Part shown: positions 20,923-32,955 of the stretch, piece by piece
Layout of the letters: the number at the start of each line of letters is the position of its first letter
Position numbering within the stretch: position 1 is the first letter of the stretch
Assembly: GCA_963971225.1 (NCBI GenBank)
Contig: OZ020270.1
Span: 64,112,932 to 64,176,931, forward strand
Direction of reading: 5' to 3'
Length of the DNA: 64,000 nt
Origin: Melieria omissa
Taxonomy: Eukaryota; Arthropoda; Insecta; Diptera; Ulidiidae
The notes under the pieces: generated by a model
What the model was told of the DNA's origin: nothing
Seen by the model: the letters and a program-made list of their open reading frames with translations, nothing else
The model's database searches: none
Position numbers and translations under genes: made by a program

Positions 20923-21441
20923 AGGCTACGGCCCATAGAATACTTTGCATCCGTTGCGTCAACGTGTTCAACTGACAGAGACGGAATGACGGAGAGACTC
21001 GACCCATTGAATGCGTTGTCAACGGATATAGAATATATTCTGTGTGTCAAAAACAAAAGTTGTGTCGTTTTTTTGAGCTTTGGCAAACATTTGTAAAAAA
21101 AATTGAAATTGACGACGTACTTGAGTTGGTCATAATGGTTTTATTGCTGCATGAAGCGTATGATCAGCTAAAAATCATAACAAATAAACGAAGATTTTGG
21201 GTACGGCCGTTGTACCGAAATTTAAATGACAGAAAACAGAAAAGAGAAACAGAAAACAATTAACCGTTATTTGTCAAAGTATTCAACGTACGGCAAAAGT
21301 TGAAAGTTGCTCAACTTTGTGCGTTACGTCAACGTATCCGTTGCGTATGGGTCACACCACATACAATTTCATACATTCAACTTAGCTGTCAGTTGAATAT
21401 TTTGCTCTCACGTACGCAACGGATTCTATGGGCCGCAGCCT
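20923..21441. mobile_element. TIR element with 3-bp TSD TAA (PIF/Harbinger-like MITE), 519 bp
   Basis: The left end is AGGCTACGGCCCATAGAAT and the right end is its inverted complement with one change. TAA flanks both sides (20920-20922 and 21442-21444). A 3-bp TWA duplication is typical of PIF/Harbinger. A small ORF inside (21042-21263) has no recognisable domain. The superfamily call rests on the TSD only. Confidence 0.75.
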
Positions 21442-21539
21442 TAAGACACTCCCGCTTTCATACTTGACAATCAACATTCAATCCCGATTGAACAGTTCAG
21501 CCGTTTTAACTAATATCACTAAGCAAATAAACACATAGA

Positions 21540-21790
21540 GGTGTCAACTCGCACAAATTTGCGTACCAGTGCAGTAGGTCCCATACGCACTTCGGCTATT
21601 CGAACATATTCGCGATGACTTCGGCAAACTTCTCAATTCGAAGTCAGCTTTCATAATTTGCTTTATGTTGATGTGGTCAGTCGCACATCAACTGTGCGCT
21701 GTGATGATGTTACTGCTGCTGTTATGCGCCTTGCTTTCAGCGCAGCAGGTCCCTTACGCTCTTTGGCTTGTCGAAAATATTCGCAAAATT
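21540..21790. repeat. Dispersed and internally repeated unit upstream of the P-type transposase relic
   Basis: The motif GCAGTAGGTCCCATACGC ... TTCG ... ATATTCGC near 21575-21610 recurs as GCAGCAGGTCCCTTACGC ... ATATTCGC near 21740-21785, about 165 nt later. A reverse-oriented relative lies at about 10840-10965. The function is unknown; it could be a subterminal repeat of a TE. Confidence 0.5.
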
Positions 21791-21937
21791 GTGTGCGTTG
21801 CCTTCTCACGCAATGAAATAATCAACCACCAAAAAAGCCCACAAACGCAACAACACAATTTCACTTGTTCGCGCTTATTTTTGTGTGTATACCTTTTTTC
21901 GTTGACGATCGCTTTCGCTTCAACAAATTTGCTGACT

Positions 21938-22320
21938 TCGCCTGATGGACATATTTCTTGGTCGTTTATATGCAGGTTATATGAATTGGATAAAAACAAT
22001 TCAACCCGCCTTTGTCCCAAATTGACAACAAAGCATATTCATCCTAATTCATTTGAAAAAATGAAGGCTAAATACGCAACTCAAATATGTAGCAATACTG
22101 TATCCGCAGCCATAAAATCTTTGGTTGAAAATGGCTGTTATAATGATTGCAAAGAAAAAGCTTTGTCCACAGCTATATTTATTGAAAAAATAAACAGACT
22201 TTTTGATTGTTTGAATAGCCATGTTCTTTTTGATAAAAATCCTTTCCGATCAGCTCTTCGTGAGAATAGCAATATCCAAAATTATTTGAAGGAAATTAAA
22301 AACTATGTAAAAAGTTGTAC
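21938..22320 (+). pseudogene. P-element/THAP9-type transposase fragment
   Basis: The frame encodes DGHISWSFICRLYELDK, then LCPKLTTKHIHPNSFEKMKAKYATQ, ICSNTVSAAIKSL and FIEKINRLFDCLNSH. The order and spacing match the middle of P-element and THAP9 transposases (the HISW..I..LY, KLT..HI...KM....A.Q...VA.A, F....N.LFD.LN pattern). The open frame begins at 21665, but residues before about 21938 do not look like this family. The 3' side is cut by the AAGT-repeat tail of the RTE LINE at 22321. The N-terminal THAP finger and catalytic acidic residues are not visible, so this is a relic. It matters because a P-like MITE occurs at 5076-5947. Confidence 0.75.
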
Positions 22321-25164
22321 TTACTTACTTACTTAACTGGCCATAACAACCGGTTATCGGGTTACGGCCTGCCGCAAAACTTCTCTCCAGGCGCCTCTGC
22401 TTCGCGCGCGCCTTCTCCAGTTGGTCACACCAAGAGATACCAGGGCCTCTTCCACTTGGTCCTTCCACCGGAGACACGGCCTCCCTCTTCGCCGTCGACC
22501 TCCAACCATCGGCCGCTATGTCGTTTCGTGTCATTGTCCATGCTTCAGCGCCATAGAGGAGCACGGGCAAGATAAGCGTCCTATAGAGTGAAAGTTTTGT
22601 CGGTCGAGAGAGGTCTCTACTTCTCAATTGCCTACCGAGACTGTAGTAGCCCCTGTTGGCAAGAGTTATCCTTCGCTTTCTCTCCAGACTGACATCATTG
22701 CTGCTGTTGATGGCGGTGCCAAGGTAGACGAATTCCTTGACAACTTCAAAAGCATACCTGTCGGCCTCGACGTGAGACCCTAGCCGCTGCGAGTCCCTGC
22801 GTGTAGACAGCATATACTTCGTCTTGCCAACATTTACCACCAGACCCATTTTGGCAGATTCTCTTTCGATAGCCGCAAAGGCAGCGGTGACATTTCGCTT
22901 GTTACGTCCGATGACATCAATATCATCAGCGTAAGCAAGGAGCCGGACACTTTTGTTGAAAATTGTGCCATTACGATGTACACCGGCCTTGCGCAGAACA
23001 CTCTCCATGGTGAAGTTGAAGAGGTCGCAGGACAAAGGATCGCCCTGTCTGAAACCTCGAACGGTATCAAAGGGGTCGGAGAGGTCACTTCCAACCTTGA
23101 CGGAGCTGCGCGTATTGCTCAACGTCGCTCTGCAAAGTCTAACGAGCTTTGCAGGGATACCAAGATCAGACAATGCGGCATATAGGCGATCCCTTATCGG
23201 GCTATCGAATGCTGCCTTGTAATCGATGAAGAGATGGTGTGTATCGATTTGGTTCTCATGGGTCTTCTCCATGATTTGGCGTAGAGTGAATATCTGGTCG
23301 ATGGTGGACTTACCAGGTCTAAAGCCGCACTGATAAGGTCCAATCAGCGCCTTGGCGAGTGGCTTTAGTCTTTCACATAATACGCTCGTCAGGACTTTGT
23401 ATGCAATGGGAAGTAGGCTGATACCCCTGTAGTTGGCGCATATTGTTGGGTCGCCTTTCTTCAGCACAGGACAAAGGGCACTGAGGTTCCAATCGTTGGG
23501 CATTCGTTCCTCCAGCCATATTTTGCAAATGAGCTGATGCATGCACCCAATCAGCTCACCGCCGCCGGCCTTGAACAATTCAGCTGGTAGCCCATCCGGC
23601 CCTGCAGCTTTGTTGTTCTTGAGTCGCTGGATAGCGACCCGGACCTCGTCATGGCTGGGCGGTGGCACATCCACACCGTCGTCGTCGATTGGTGCCATCT
23701 GGACATCTTCACCACTGGCGGAATTGTTCCTTTCGTCGCCTGCGAGCAGCTTGGTGAAGTGCTCCTTCCACAACCTCAGCACACCCTGCGCATCCGTAAC
23801 CAGATCCCCGTTTTCGTCTCTGCAAGAAGATGCCCCAGGCTTAAATCCTTCCGTAAGACGCTTAACTTTTTGGAAGAATTTTCGGGCGTCATTCCTGCTC
23901 CTGCACTCCTCGATTTCCTCACGCTCGCGCCTTTCTTGCTCCCGTTTCTTGCGTCTAAAAAGGCACCTCTCTTTCTTCCTCTCCTCCCGGTATTTTTCTG
24001 TCATGGCTCGCGTGGCGGCCGACTGCAGGGTCTTCTTGTAGGCAGCATTCTTCACTGCAGTGGCTGCGCGACACTCTTCATCGTACCATTGGTTTTTTGG
24101 TGGTGGGCGTCGAAAACCAAGGACATTTTCTGCGGCGGCGCGCATAGAGTGGGATAAGTGAGCCCATAATCCGCCGATGTCATCAGGTGGAGAGGGGGAG
24201 CGACCGAGCTGGTTGGAGAGTTGAGCGGAGTAGGCTTCGGCTACCCCTTGTGATCGCAGCTTACTGATGTCCAGCTTTCTTCGCAAACTAGGTTGTGCGG
24301 TCTTCGCTGCGCAAAGACGCATGCGTACCTTGGCCGCAACAAGGTAGTGGTCCGAGTCGATGTTGGGTCCTCGGAACGTGCGCACATCTAGAATGCTAGA
24401 AGCATGCCTTCCATCAATCACAATGTGATCAATCTGGTTGCGGGTGGATTGATCGGGGGATAACCAGGTGGCCTTGTGGATATCGAGGTGCTGGAATCTG
24501 GTGCTACTAACTACCATGTTTCGTGCCGCGGCGAAATCGATCAGCCTCAGACCGTTGTTCGAAGTGGTCCCATGGAGGCTGAACTGCCCGACTGTGGGGC
24601 CAAAGATGCCTTCTCGCCCGACCTTTGCGTTGAAGTCCCCGAGGACAATTTTGACGTCATGGGCCGGGCACCTGTCGTAGACGTCCTCGAGCTTCGCATA
24701 GAAGGCATCCTTGGTCGCATCGTCCTTCAGGCGCAAATCAGGCTGATGCTAAAGTATTTAGCTTTGATGCGGATCGAAGCCAGCCGTTCGTTCACCGGAG
24801 TGAACCGAGAGACGTGGTGGCGAAGTCTCTTGCTGACCACAAATCCGCAGCCAAATTCGCGCTTCTCCGCATGGCAGCTGTAGTAGATATCGCAGTCTGC
24901 TCGCTTGGAGCAACCTTGTCCTGTCCATCGCATTTCCTGGATGGCGGTGATGTCAGCCTTACATTTCGTGAGGGTTTCCGCCAGTTGGATAGAGGCACCT
25001 TCCCTATAGAGGGTCCGGACATTCCAGGTGCATATCCTCAAATCATGGTCCTTGAATCGTTTGCTGTGGTCGTCAACATTGTGGGTTCCTTCCGAGGCTT
25101 GCTTTTTGGCTTTCATTGGTATTTGGTTTTCCGTGGCAGGCACCAAACCCTGCGCACAACCCAA
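22321..25164 (-). mobile_element. RTE-clade LINE with (AAGT)n 3' tail
   Basis: The minus strand carries endonuclease and reverse transcriptase coding sequence from 25164 down to about 22350. It ends in short TAAG repeats (ACTTACTTACTTA on the + strand at 22321-22336), the microsatellite-like tail typical of RTE elements. The 5' UTR probably continues to about 25350. The tail interrupts a P-type transposase relic. Its 5' end is inside the long direct repeat shared with 1-1650. Confidence 0.88.
22337..25164 (-). pseudogene. RTE LINE polyprotein (endonuclease plus reverse transcriptase), frameshifted
   Basis: 25164-24727 encodes the endonuclease start (ICTWNVRTLYREG, QEMRWTGQG, VNERLASIRI). At about 24730 the frame shifts, and 24736-22325 continues with KDDATKDAFY, VLGDFNAKVGREG, DQIDHIVIDGRH and SDHYLVAAKVRMRL. 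The reverse transcriptase follows: NNKAAGPDGLPAELFK, LKKGDPTICANYRGISLL, FRPGKSTIDQIF, FIDYKAAFDS, GFRQGDPLSCDLFN and the catalytic AYADDIDVIG. Related proteins have about six residues between ICA and KDDA, so a deletion of about 16 nt is the likely lesion. The reverse transcriptase frame itself is open to its end. Confidence 0.88.
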
Positions 25165-26490
25165 ATTTTAAGTCCTGGGGATAGGACTCGCTGCACACAT
25201 TAGTTCACTATTCAGCGGATGCCAAATAGCTATCCAGAAGGGCCGCGCGGAGGCTGTGCATCAGCTTGGATTGGACAGAGACAAGGATCGTTCTGGCGTT
25301 CGCCAAGTTGAACGCAATCAGAGACTTTACCTTGTATGTCCGCTCCCTTCCTTCCAATTTGATTGTCATAACTGCAAAAAGTTAATAAAAGATGAGCTTT
25401 GTGATTTACAAAGAAACGCAATGTTTATATTTTTCAAAAATTTCAACTATTTTAACAGTAGTTTAAAACTAAAAGCTCCAATCGACTAATTTTTTTTGTT
25501 TCAAAAATCTTTTACAACACATTTCATACGTTTTTTAAGGAAACCCCTCATTCCTCCAATATAAAAGCTTTTGTACAATTTGTGTGTTGCAAACGTAACA
25601 AAGTAGATGAATACAAAATGTGATTTTGAGAACCGTCTACTTGTTGGGAACATGAGCAATTTATATTAGATTACTTTTTAATATGATAATTTTGCTAAGA
25701 AAAAATTGCACTTGGTTAAGAGAGCAAATTGCAAGTAAAACGAAAAATAAGAATAAAAGAAAAATACTAAAGAACACATAAAATTACTAAATAATACAAA
25801 TTTTAAGAAAATGATAATAATAAATAGTAATATGTTGCTGTTAATATATGGATTTGAAAAATTTATCGGTATGAATTTTATTAGGCCAGAAGGCAACGTA
25901 GCCTACAAGAATGCCAACATTGCACAGCAGAAATTCATGGTTTTAGTTTTTTTTCAATAGGAACGCACACTCTACTGTACGCCTTTGCGAATTCACATGG
26001 TTCATTATTCATAGCAGAACCGAAAGCCATGGAAATTCAATTTGCTTTTTATGTTGTGCAGTTGCTCGTATTGTTTTCATTCACCTCAGCGCATACACAA
26101 GCAACACGCACATTTATTTTCACACGGACACTGCTCTCTGAGAGAGCAAGTGATTAGTCGTGTGGGAGCAGAGCTCCAGCTTTAAAAATCAAATCCAAAA
26201 AAACCAGTGCGTGGTAAACCAAAAGTGTGCAAAAAAATAGCGAGCGAAGCTAGTGGCAACAGGCCGAGCCCAGAACCTGGAGCACCAGCCGAGTCGGTAA
26301 GCTCAACTCAAATTCAACTTCAACACTAGCCTTGGGGCAAATTGATTTCGCGCAGCCAGAGCGTGAAGGTGGCAGCTGTCACCACAATTATCAGCTGTTC
26401 CGCGGGAGCACGGGATAAAACGCGCCAAGAGCAAGCGCAAAAGGGATTATGTTAGCATAAACCCAGCGCAAGAACCGTGGTGAATGTGCG
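24836..26490. repeat. 1.65-kb near-identical direct repeat, copy 2
   Basis: Matches 1-1650 at a constant offset of 24835 until a 5-nt insertion near 26448. It contains the 5' end of the RTE LINE and the leader that in copy 1 runs into R1-type ORF1. Here it stops at the same point, GGTGAATGTGCGA, and a 5'-truncated LOA-type LINE begins. 25350-26490 has no other gene. Confidence 0.95.
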
Positions 26491-29400
26491 AGGGTCAAAC
26501 CAGTAAACAACCCCAGGAAAACAAATTGGGAGTTATTTACCCGCACAGTGGATAGGCACATCAAAACGATTCAAATCTCTGAAATAGACACCCAAACGAT
26601 GCTAGAATCGGCTGTTAATCAACTCACTCTAGCATTTTCTAAGGCTCAGGACCTCGCCTGCCCTAAGTACATGCCCAGAGGGAAATACAAACCCCTTGGT
26701 GGAACCATGATCTTAGTGAGCTTAGAAAACACTCTAGGACTCTTTTTAATAGAGCAAGGAGGACAAAAACAGAAGAAGACTGGGATTTTTATAAAGAATC
26801 CCTCAGGTCCTATAAGAAAAGCCTCAGAGAGGCCAAGAGAAGCTCTTGGAGCAATTTCTGCGGTAATATTGAAAGTGTCTCCGAGACTGCTAGACTCAGG
26901 AAACTACTTGCCTCTTCCTCCTTTATTCCAAGTGCCTTACAAAACCCCGATGGTTCTTGGACATCATCAGAAGGTGAAGCACTTGCACTTCTTACAAATA
27001 CCCACTTTCCGATCAGCCAACACGACAGGCTGCTAGGAACTCAGGCCAGCAGTAACTGTGTTGCCTCTATAAACAGTATTGTATCGATTGAAAAAATTAA
27101 ATGGGCAATTGCCGGTTTCCACCCGTTTAAATCACCAGGACCAGATGGCATATTCCAACATGCCGGACCGTTAATCCTAACACTCCTCAATTCAATATTC
27201 TCAGCCAGTATTAGCTTAAACTACATACCAGAGCACTGGCGCAAAGTGCGGCTGGTTTTCATCCCCCCAAACCGGGCAAAAGTTCTCACACTAGCCCTAA
27301 GGATTACAGACCCATAAGCCTTTCTTCATTTCTTTTAAAAACATTAGAAAGACTGCTGGATCTGCACTTACGACAAACGATTAGGCAGGATCTGATTTCA
27401 AATAGTCAGCATGCCTACATTAAGGGTAAATCTGTAGATACAGCTCTACATTCATTGACCCACACGATCGAGAAATCACTCGAACACAAAGAATACACCT
27501 TAGCAACTTTCCTGGACATAGAGCGGGCTTTCAATAACGTCGAGCTTACAGCCGTCACGGGCGCGCTCGCCAGGCTTGGTGTGGAGAGTAGCCTGGTTAA
27601 CTGGGTGGATAATCTTCTGCAGAGCAGAATTATCTGCGCTGAACTGGGCGACTCTTCTACCTCGAGAGGGGTGAGCAGGGGCACTCCCCAGGGCGGAGTC
27701 CTCACCCCTCTCCTTTGGAACCTGGTAGTTAACGAACTGCTCCAGTCCCTGGGAGGGGGTTGCGGCAAAGTGATGGCGTATGCAGACGATATAGTTCTCA
27801 CTGTCTCGGGCAAGTTTCTCAACTCGATCAGAGATCTAATGCAGGTATTGCTAAACAAGGTCAACGGCTGGGTTACTAGGATTAGGAATCAACCCTGGGA
27901 AGACAGAGGTTGTCCTCTTCACGAGGAAGTACAAACCCCCACCCATACCTCCTCTATCATTAAACAACACGGAGATCCCTTTCAAGAATGAGCCACAATT
28001 CCTTGGAATCATTTTTGACAAGAGATTGAGCTGGAAACCGAACATCCTCAATAGGGTCAAAAAGGCAACGATTGCCTTATACACCTGCAAAAAGGCACTG
28101 AGGAAAACCTGGGGTTTGAAGCCAAACATGACGCACTGGATTTACACAGCTGTCGTACGTCCCATCTTAACCTATGGATGCCTGATATGGTGGAACGCTT
28201 TGGAAAAACACTGCTCCTCCAACACCTTCGGAAAGTTCAGAGGGCAGCCTGCGTCATCATCACGGGCACTCCTAGAACAACGCCAACTTCAGTTTTAAAA
28301 GCCCTGCTTCACCTTATTCCGCTAGACCTACACTGCAGGAAATCAGCGGCTATAACAAGCCATAGACTACGGGCTACCGGCCAATGGTCGGAGTCTAACA
28401 AGGGACATGCCAGGATACTTACTCTCTTAAAGGAGTTCGAGGAACTGGATTCTTCACCACCCCAATTCCTTTTTAACAAAAAGTTCACTAGCACCATTCC
28501 AGATAGGAACAACTGGGAGGAAAGCTCAGCATCCCTAATAGGGAACTCATACCAGATCTACACCGACGGCTCCAAGTTAAACGGAACTGTGGGTGGAGGC
28601 GTCTTCTCAGACTCACTTAGTATAAATTACTCCTTTAGACTGCCGGACCACTGTAGCGTGTTCCAAGCAGAGGTTTCAGCCATTGAAGCTGCCCTGAATT
28701 GGATCAAAGAGGGCAGTGTCTCTAGGCGAGATATTAGCATTCTCTCTGACAGCCAAGCGGCTATCAGGGCCCTAGGGTCTCATGTTCTGACATCAAAAAC
28801 AGTGATCAGCTGCCGCAAATCTCTTGATGAGATGGCAGAGCAGCTTAAAATCCACCTCATATGGGTGCCTGCTCACAGAGATATCCCGGGGAACTGCAGG
28901 GCAGACGAACTGGCTAGACAAGGAACGACCAAGGAGCTATCCTCAGAACTCGCCGGCTTAGGTTTTCCATTGAGTACCTGCAAGCTGGTGATAGAGGAAG
29001 CGATGACAAAAACCGCTAACAATGCATGGGCAACCTCGGAGACAGGCAAGACAGCGCAACAGATCTGGCCAAAGCTGGACTGGAAGCGCACCAAAAGTCT
29101 GCTAAACCTCAATAGGGGCACGCTCAGGGTTGTTGTCGGTGTCATCACTGGTCACTGCATCCTTGGCAGCCACGCTACCAGATTAGGGCTGGGCTACCTG
29201 GCCAACGACTTCTGCAGAAGCTGCAGAGACATAGAGGAGGAAGAAACAATTCTCCACCTTCTTTGTACTTGTCCCGCTCTTTGCAGAAAACGGAAAAAAC
29301 ATCTAGGGTTTTACCATACAGCCAACCTCGCGGACTTATCGAAGGTTGACGCCAAGGGTCTAATACGCTTCATCACCGGTTCGGGCTGGTTCGAGACATC

Positions 29401-29504
29401 TTAACAACAAAAAGGGGTTAGAGATCCTGTGGTACCACAATGGGCCTAGCTTGGCCTAAGTGAGCTCTCATATGAGAGCTGCCACCACTACCTACCTACC
29501 TACC
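26491..29504 (+). mobile_element. LOA-type LINE, 5'-truncated, with (ACCT)n tail
   Basis: It begins abruptly after the endonuclease domain and runs through the reverse transcriptase and RNase H to a 3' end with GTGGTACCACAATGGGCC ... GAGAGCTGCCACCACT followed by ACCTACCTACC. The 3' block resembles that of the intact LINE ending at 46585 and of SINE-B. No TSD is visible between the two flanks. Confidence 0.85.
26520..29404 (+). pseudogene. LOA-type LINE ORF2 (reverse transcriptase, RNase H, zinc finger), frameshifted
   Basis: The frames change near 26700, 27170, 27270, 27880 and 28200. Recognisable parts: WSNFCGNIE, FKSPGPDGI, FLDIERAFNN, GTPQGGVLTPLLWNL and the catalytic YADDIVLTVSG at about 27779. 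After a frameshift come FLGIIFDKRLSWKPNIL and RPILTYGCLIWW. 28178-29404 is open for 408 codons and holds RNase H with IYTDGSKLNGTVGGG, FQAEVSAIEAAL, ILSDSQAAIRAL and LIWVPAHRDIPGN..ADELA, so its catalytic Asp and Glu residues are present. A CRSCRDIEEEETILHLLCTCP finger ends it. The whole ORF2 is not translatable in one frame. Confidence 0.87.
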
Positions 29505-30362
29505 ATGGGCAGTGCCAGCCCCCTCGTCCGATACCCACCCCATTCCCAATGTCGAAGGGCACATCTAAATCGTAAGTTTGTGTCAAATCTCTTTAATGTG
29601 TGATTTGTAGTTCCAAAGTTACTCAAAACATTTGAGTTGCTAAAAAAGTGCCACGCTCCTTGTCAAACGCTCACAAATTTTTACCAGTGAAACGGCACAT
29701 CTCATTACGAAGATATTTCATATTGAAAATTTAAGTTATATGGGAGATGCCACGCCTACTTATCGGGTCGTATTCGCACTATGTGGTTTACCGAGACTTA
29801 CTCAAGACGAACATTTCATGAAAAATTCAGCTAATCGGCTGTCTAGCTTATGAGTTTTAGTGTCGTGTGACTAACAAACAAACATACATACATATGTACA
29901 TTAATTTCTATATACCTACAATACATAGATACTTGCTGCAATGACTCGCAAAATTTTTGTATATCCATATTGTTTTGCACAAATATACCACAATTAATTT
30001 CTTTCATCATAATGGGCATTGCAGAAAGGCGCTATGAAACAAAGAATCATTTTACATCAACATTAATTTTCAGACATGTACCGTAGCTTTGTTTTGTTAG
30101 CTTAGTGGGCGCGGCCGATTATATTATAGCCTTTGTTTGCCGCAATGACACGCTGAATCGTTTGACACCCATATTGCCTTACAGAAGCATACCATAGATG
30201 AGTTTTGTTACCATAGTGGACGTAAGAAGGGCGAGGTCATTCTCATATAGCCTATGTACCATTCCCACAGATAAAAAAATGTTTGGTGCTTATTTCATCT
30301 AAATCGGTTCAGTGGTTTTTGCCTGATTGTGGCTCCAAAAAACGTCACACTTGTTTTTATAT
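29505..30362 (-). mobile_element. Helentron-like fragment, reverse orientation
   Basis: About 30060-30362 is the reverse complement of the element starting at 60147; both contain GAGCCACAATCAGGCAAAAA and ACTGAACCGATTTAGATGAA. 29520-30060 shares the recurring GCCACGCC-type motifs but is more diverged, so its inclusion is tentative. No ORF was seen. It meets a forward-oriented Helentron-like element head to head at about 30362. Confidence 0.6.
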
Positions 30363-32178
30363 CTTCTATATATATGTATAAAAATGAAACGTGGTCCGTT
30401 CGACTGCTTATAACTTGCAAACGACTGGACCAACTTGGATACTTACTTCGGCGGGTTGGTTTGAAATTGTTACGTGAAGGTTTATAAAAAAATAAAAGTC
30501 GGGAAAACGGGGCGTGGCAGCACAAGAATACATTTTTAGACAATAACTTTGGAACCATAAATCACACATCAATTCAAATTGGTACAAACTTACTATTTAA
30601 TCATGTCCTTCGACCGAGAGAATGGTGGGTATTGGACAAGGGGGTGTGGCACCGCCCATACAACTCAAATCTTTGAAGTGGAATAGCTTCGAAATTGTAA
30701 GTCGCACAGCATTGAAACTTGGGGTACCGTCGTTTCATAGATGTGTCATTCTACTGTTAAAATTTTATGGGCGTTGAATAAGGGGCGTGGCACATTTTTT
30801 ATGCAGCAGAACTGTAAGTCGTACATCAATGAAACTTGGTATGAACCTACCAGTTAATCATATCTTTCGGCAGAGGGAATTGGGCGGGTATTTAACAAGG
30901 GGGCGTGGCACCGCCCATACAATTCTATTCTTTTGAGTGGAATAGCTGCGGCGTTGTAAGTCGCACAGCATTGAAAGTTAGTGTACCGTCGCCTCATAGA
31001 TGTGTTATTCTACTGTTACTCTACCGCATAATTTTGCAACTGTTAGTCGCACATCAATGAAACTTAGTACGAATTTATAATTTAGTCATATCTTTCCATA
31101 GAGGGAATGGGGCGGGTATTTACCAAGGGGGCGTGGCACCGCACATACAACTTAAATCTTTTATATGGAATAGCTTCGGAATTGTAAGTCGCACAGCATT
31201 GAAATTTGGTGTATCGACGTTTCATAGATGTGTCATTCCACTGATGAGATTTGATCGGCGTTGGTCAAGGGGCGTGGGACATTTTTTATGATCCAACAGT
31301 TATGCAGTACACACACACATCAGTGAAACTTGGTACGAACTTTCCACTTAGTGCCACAGTTCGACTAGCGGAATAATTCGACACGTGTTTTATAATTTTT
31401 CGAAAATCAAAACTTAACTGGACCAAAAATGGGTTAAGATTTGTTAAGGGATAGACTCGAAAAAAACATGAACCGATAGCCCTATTGAGTTCAAAAATTG
31501 TAAAAATACTTGAAAAAAAAAGTTATACACGCGTTTCTCATTATTTTCAAAATCTAAATCTAACTGGATCAACGACGGGTTAAAGGTATGTTTGGAGAAA
31601 CAATTTTTTTAGCTTTTTGACTTAAAACTTGGTGAAAGTACTTAAAATGTAAAATAATTTGATACGTGTTTTTAATTTTTTCCGAATATTAAAACCGGCC
31701 GGGGTCAACGACCGGTTAAAAGTTTGTATGGCGAAACTGTAAAAAACATGAATTAATGAGCCCACTGACTTCAAACTTTTTAATAATTTGACACGTGTTT
31801 TTCACTTTTTTGAAAATGAAAATCTAACGGGGTCAACAATGGGTTAAGAGTTTGTAAGGAAAAAACGATTTATTGGTCCTCTTGACTTTAAACTTAGACA
31901 AAAAGCACTTCAATCGGGAAATAATTAAAATGTACTTTTCATATTTTTGAAAATCGAAATCTATCGTGGTAAACTAAGGGTCAAGAATTTCTTTAGAGTA
32001 AATGTGAAAACTCATGATGATGACTTCACAGTTTTTAGAATCACTTGACATCAAAGATAATAGACATATGTACGTTTTTTTATGAATCAAAATCTGACGG
32101 GTCAACAATGCGTTCAAAATTTGTATCGGGTGAAACAAGAGAGCTTGCGTGCGAAGCCGCGGGGCCCAGCTAGTAATA
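30363..32178 (+). mobile_element. Helentron-like element with internal repeat arrays
   Basis: The start is TCTATATATATGTATAAAAA, and the end is GCGAAGCCGCGGGGCCCAGC followed by TAGTA. That end resembles the GC-rich 3' terminus (GCCGCGGGCAACAGCTAGT-type) of insect Helentrons. There are no TIRs and no ORF, so it would be non-autonomous. Inside are three ~230-255-bp repeats carrying AAGGGGGCGTGGCACCGC (starting about 30640, 30895 and 31120), then about six units of ~110-130 bp with ACACGTGTTTTTAATTTTT and GGTCAACAATGGGTTAA between 31370 and 32110. Confidence 0.7.
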
Positions 32179-32182
32179 GTAT

Positions 32183-32607
32183 TGTAACGATAAGACAGTC
32201 TGTCGCTGTGCAAAGCAACCCTGCCGCTTCGCGCCGTGCCATAATTGAATGTGGCAACGACGGCCGCGATAATAACTTTTAGTCCAATCTGGCAACAATG
32301 GTCGCGATCATCAGGGAAGCATTTAGTCCACTCCGGAATGTGCGGGAACGATCTGCGCGATGGCCGGACAGAGTATAAAAGGTGGCCGGATGCGGGCAAC
32401 GAGTCAGTCTGGTTTTGACAAGTGAAGTTGCCACACGGAGTAATTCAGCAAATACTTAAGTGTACGAACAGTAAAGTGTAAACTGTGAATAATAAAGTGA
32501 CTGTTGGTTTATTTTATTGTCTGCGTTTAAGAAACTGACTGTGTTTTATTTTCAAATTACACAATCCAGAGATACGTAACAGCCCACTGGACCTAGTATT
32601 CGTAACA
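32183..32607 (+). mobile_element. Solo LTR of the TGTAACGATAAG family (TSD GTAT)
   Basis: Begins TGTAACGATAAGACAG and ends CTAGTATTCGTAACA; GTAT flanks both sides (32179-32182 and 32608-32611). A TATA box GTATAAAAGG lies at about 32375 and AATAAA at about 32490. It landed immediately downstream of the Helentron-like 3' end. No internal retroelement sequence adjoins it. Confidence 0.88.
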
Positions 32608-32615
32608 GTATAGAT

Positions 32616-32955
32616 TGTAACGATAAGGCAGTCTGTCGCTGTGCAAAGCAACCCTGTCGCTACGCGCCGTGCTATAATTCAATCTGGCAACGACGGCCGC
32701 GATAATAAGGGGAAATTTTTAGTCCAACCTGGCAATGATGGCTCGCGATCATCATGGAAACCTTTAGTCCACTCTGGAATGTGCGAAAACGATCTGCGCG
32801 ATAACCGGACAGGTATAGAGGGCAGCCGGGTACGGCACAGCAGTCAGTCTTGGTTTAGACAAGTGAAGTTGCCACACGGAGTAATTAAGCAAATAATTAA
32901 GTGTAAGGACAAGGAAGTGTAAATCTGTGAAATAAAGTGATCGTTGGTTTTTATT
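32616..32955 (+). mobile_element. Truncated LTR of the same family, 8 bp downstream
   Basis: Begins TGTAACGATAAGGCAG and follows the LTR at 32183 with moderate divergence. It stops after GTTGGTTTTTATT at about 32955, where a hAT-type sequence begins. The missing 3' part was not found at the far side of the hAT sequence, so this is a truncation rather than a clean insertion. Confidence 0.82.

Noticed and set aside
21665..21937. Signal-peptide-bearing N-terminus fused to the P-type transposase relic
   Set aside because: Leu-rich MLLLLLCALLSA stretch looks like a signal peptide but lies in the dispersed repeat unit and is not part of the transposase family, so a fusion gene is unlikely.
24814..25203. 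Plus-strand ORF (129 codons)
   Set aside because: Antisense of the RTE endonuclease; its partner at 36-368 is the same shadow in the repeat.
31370..32110. CRISPR-like array
   Set aside because: Units are 110-130 bp, diverged and lack uniform short repeats with unique spacers; they are minisatellite repeats of a Helentron-like element.
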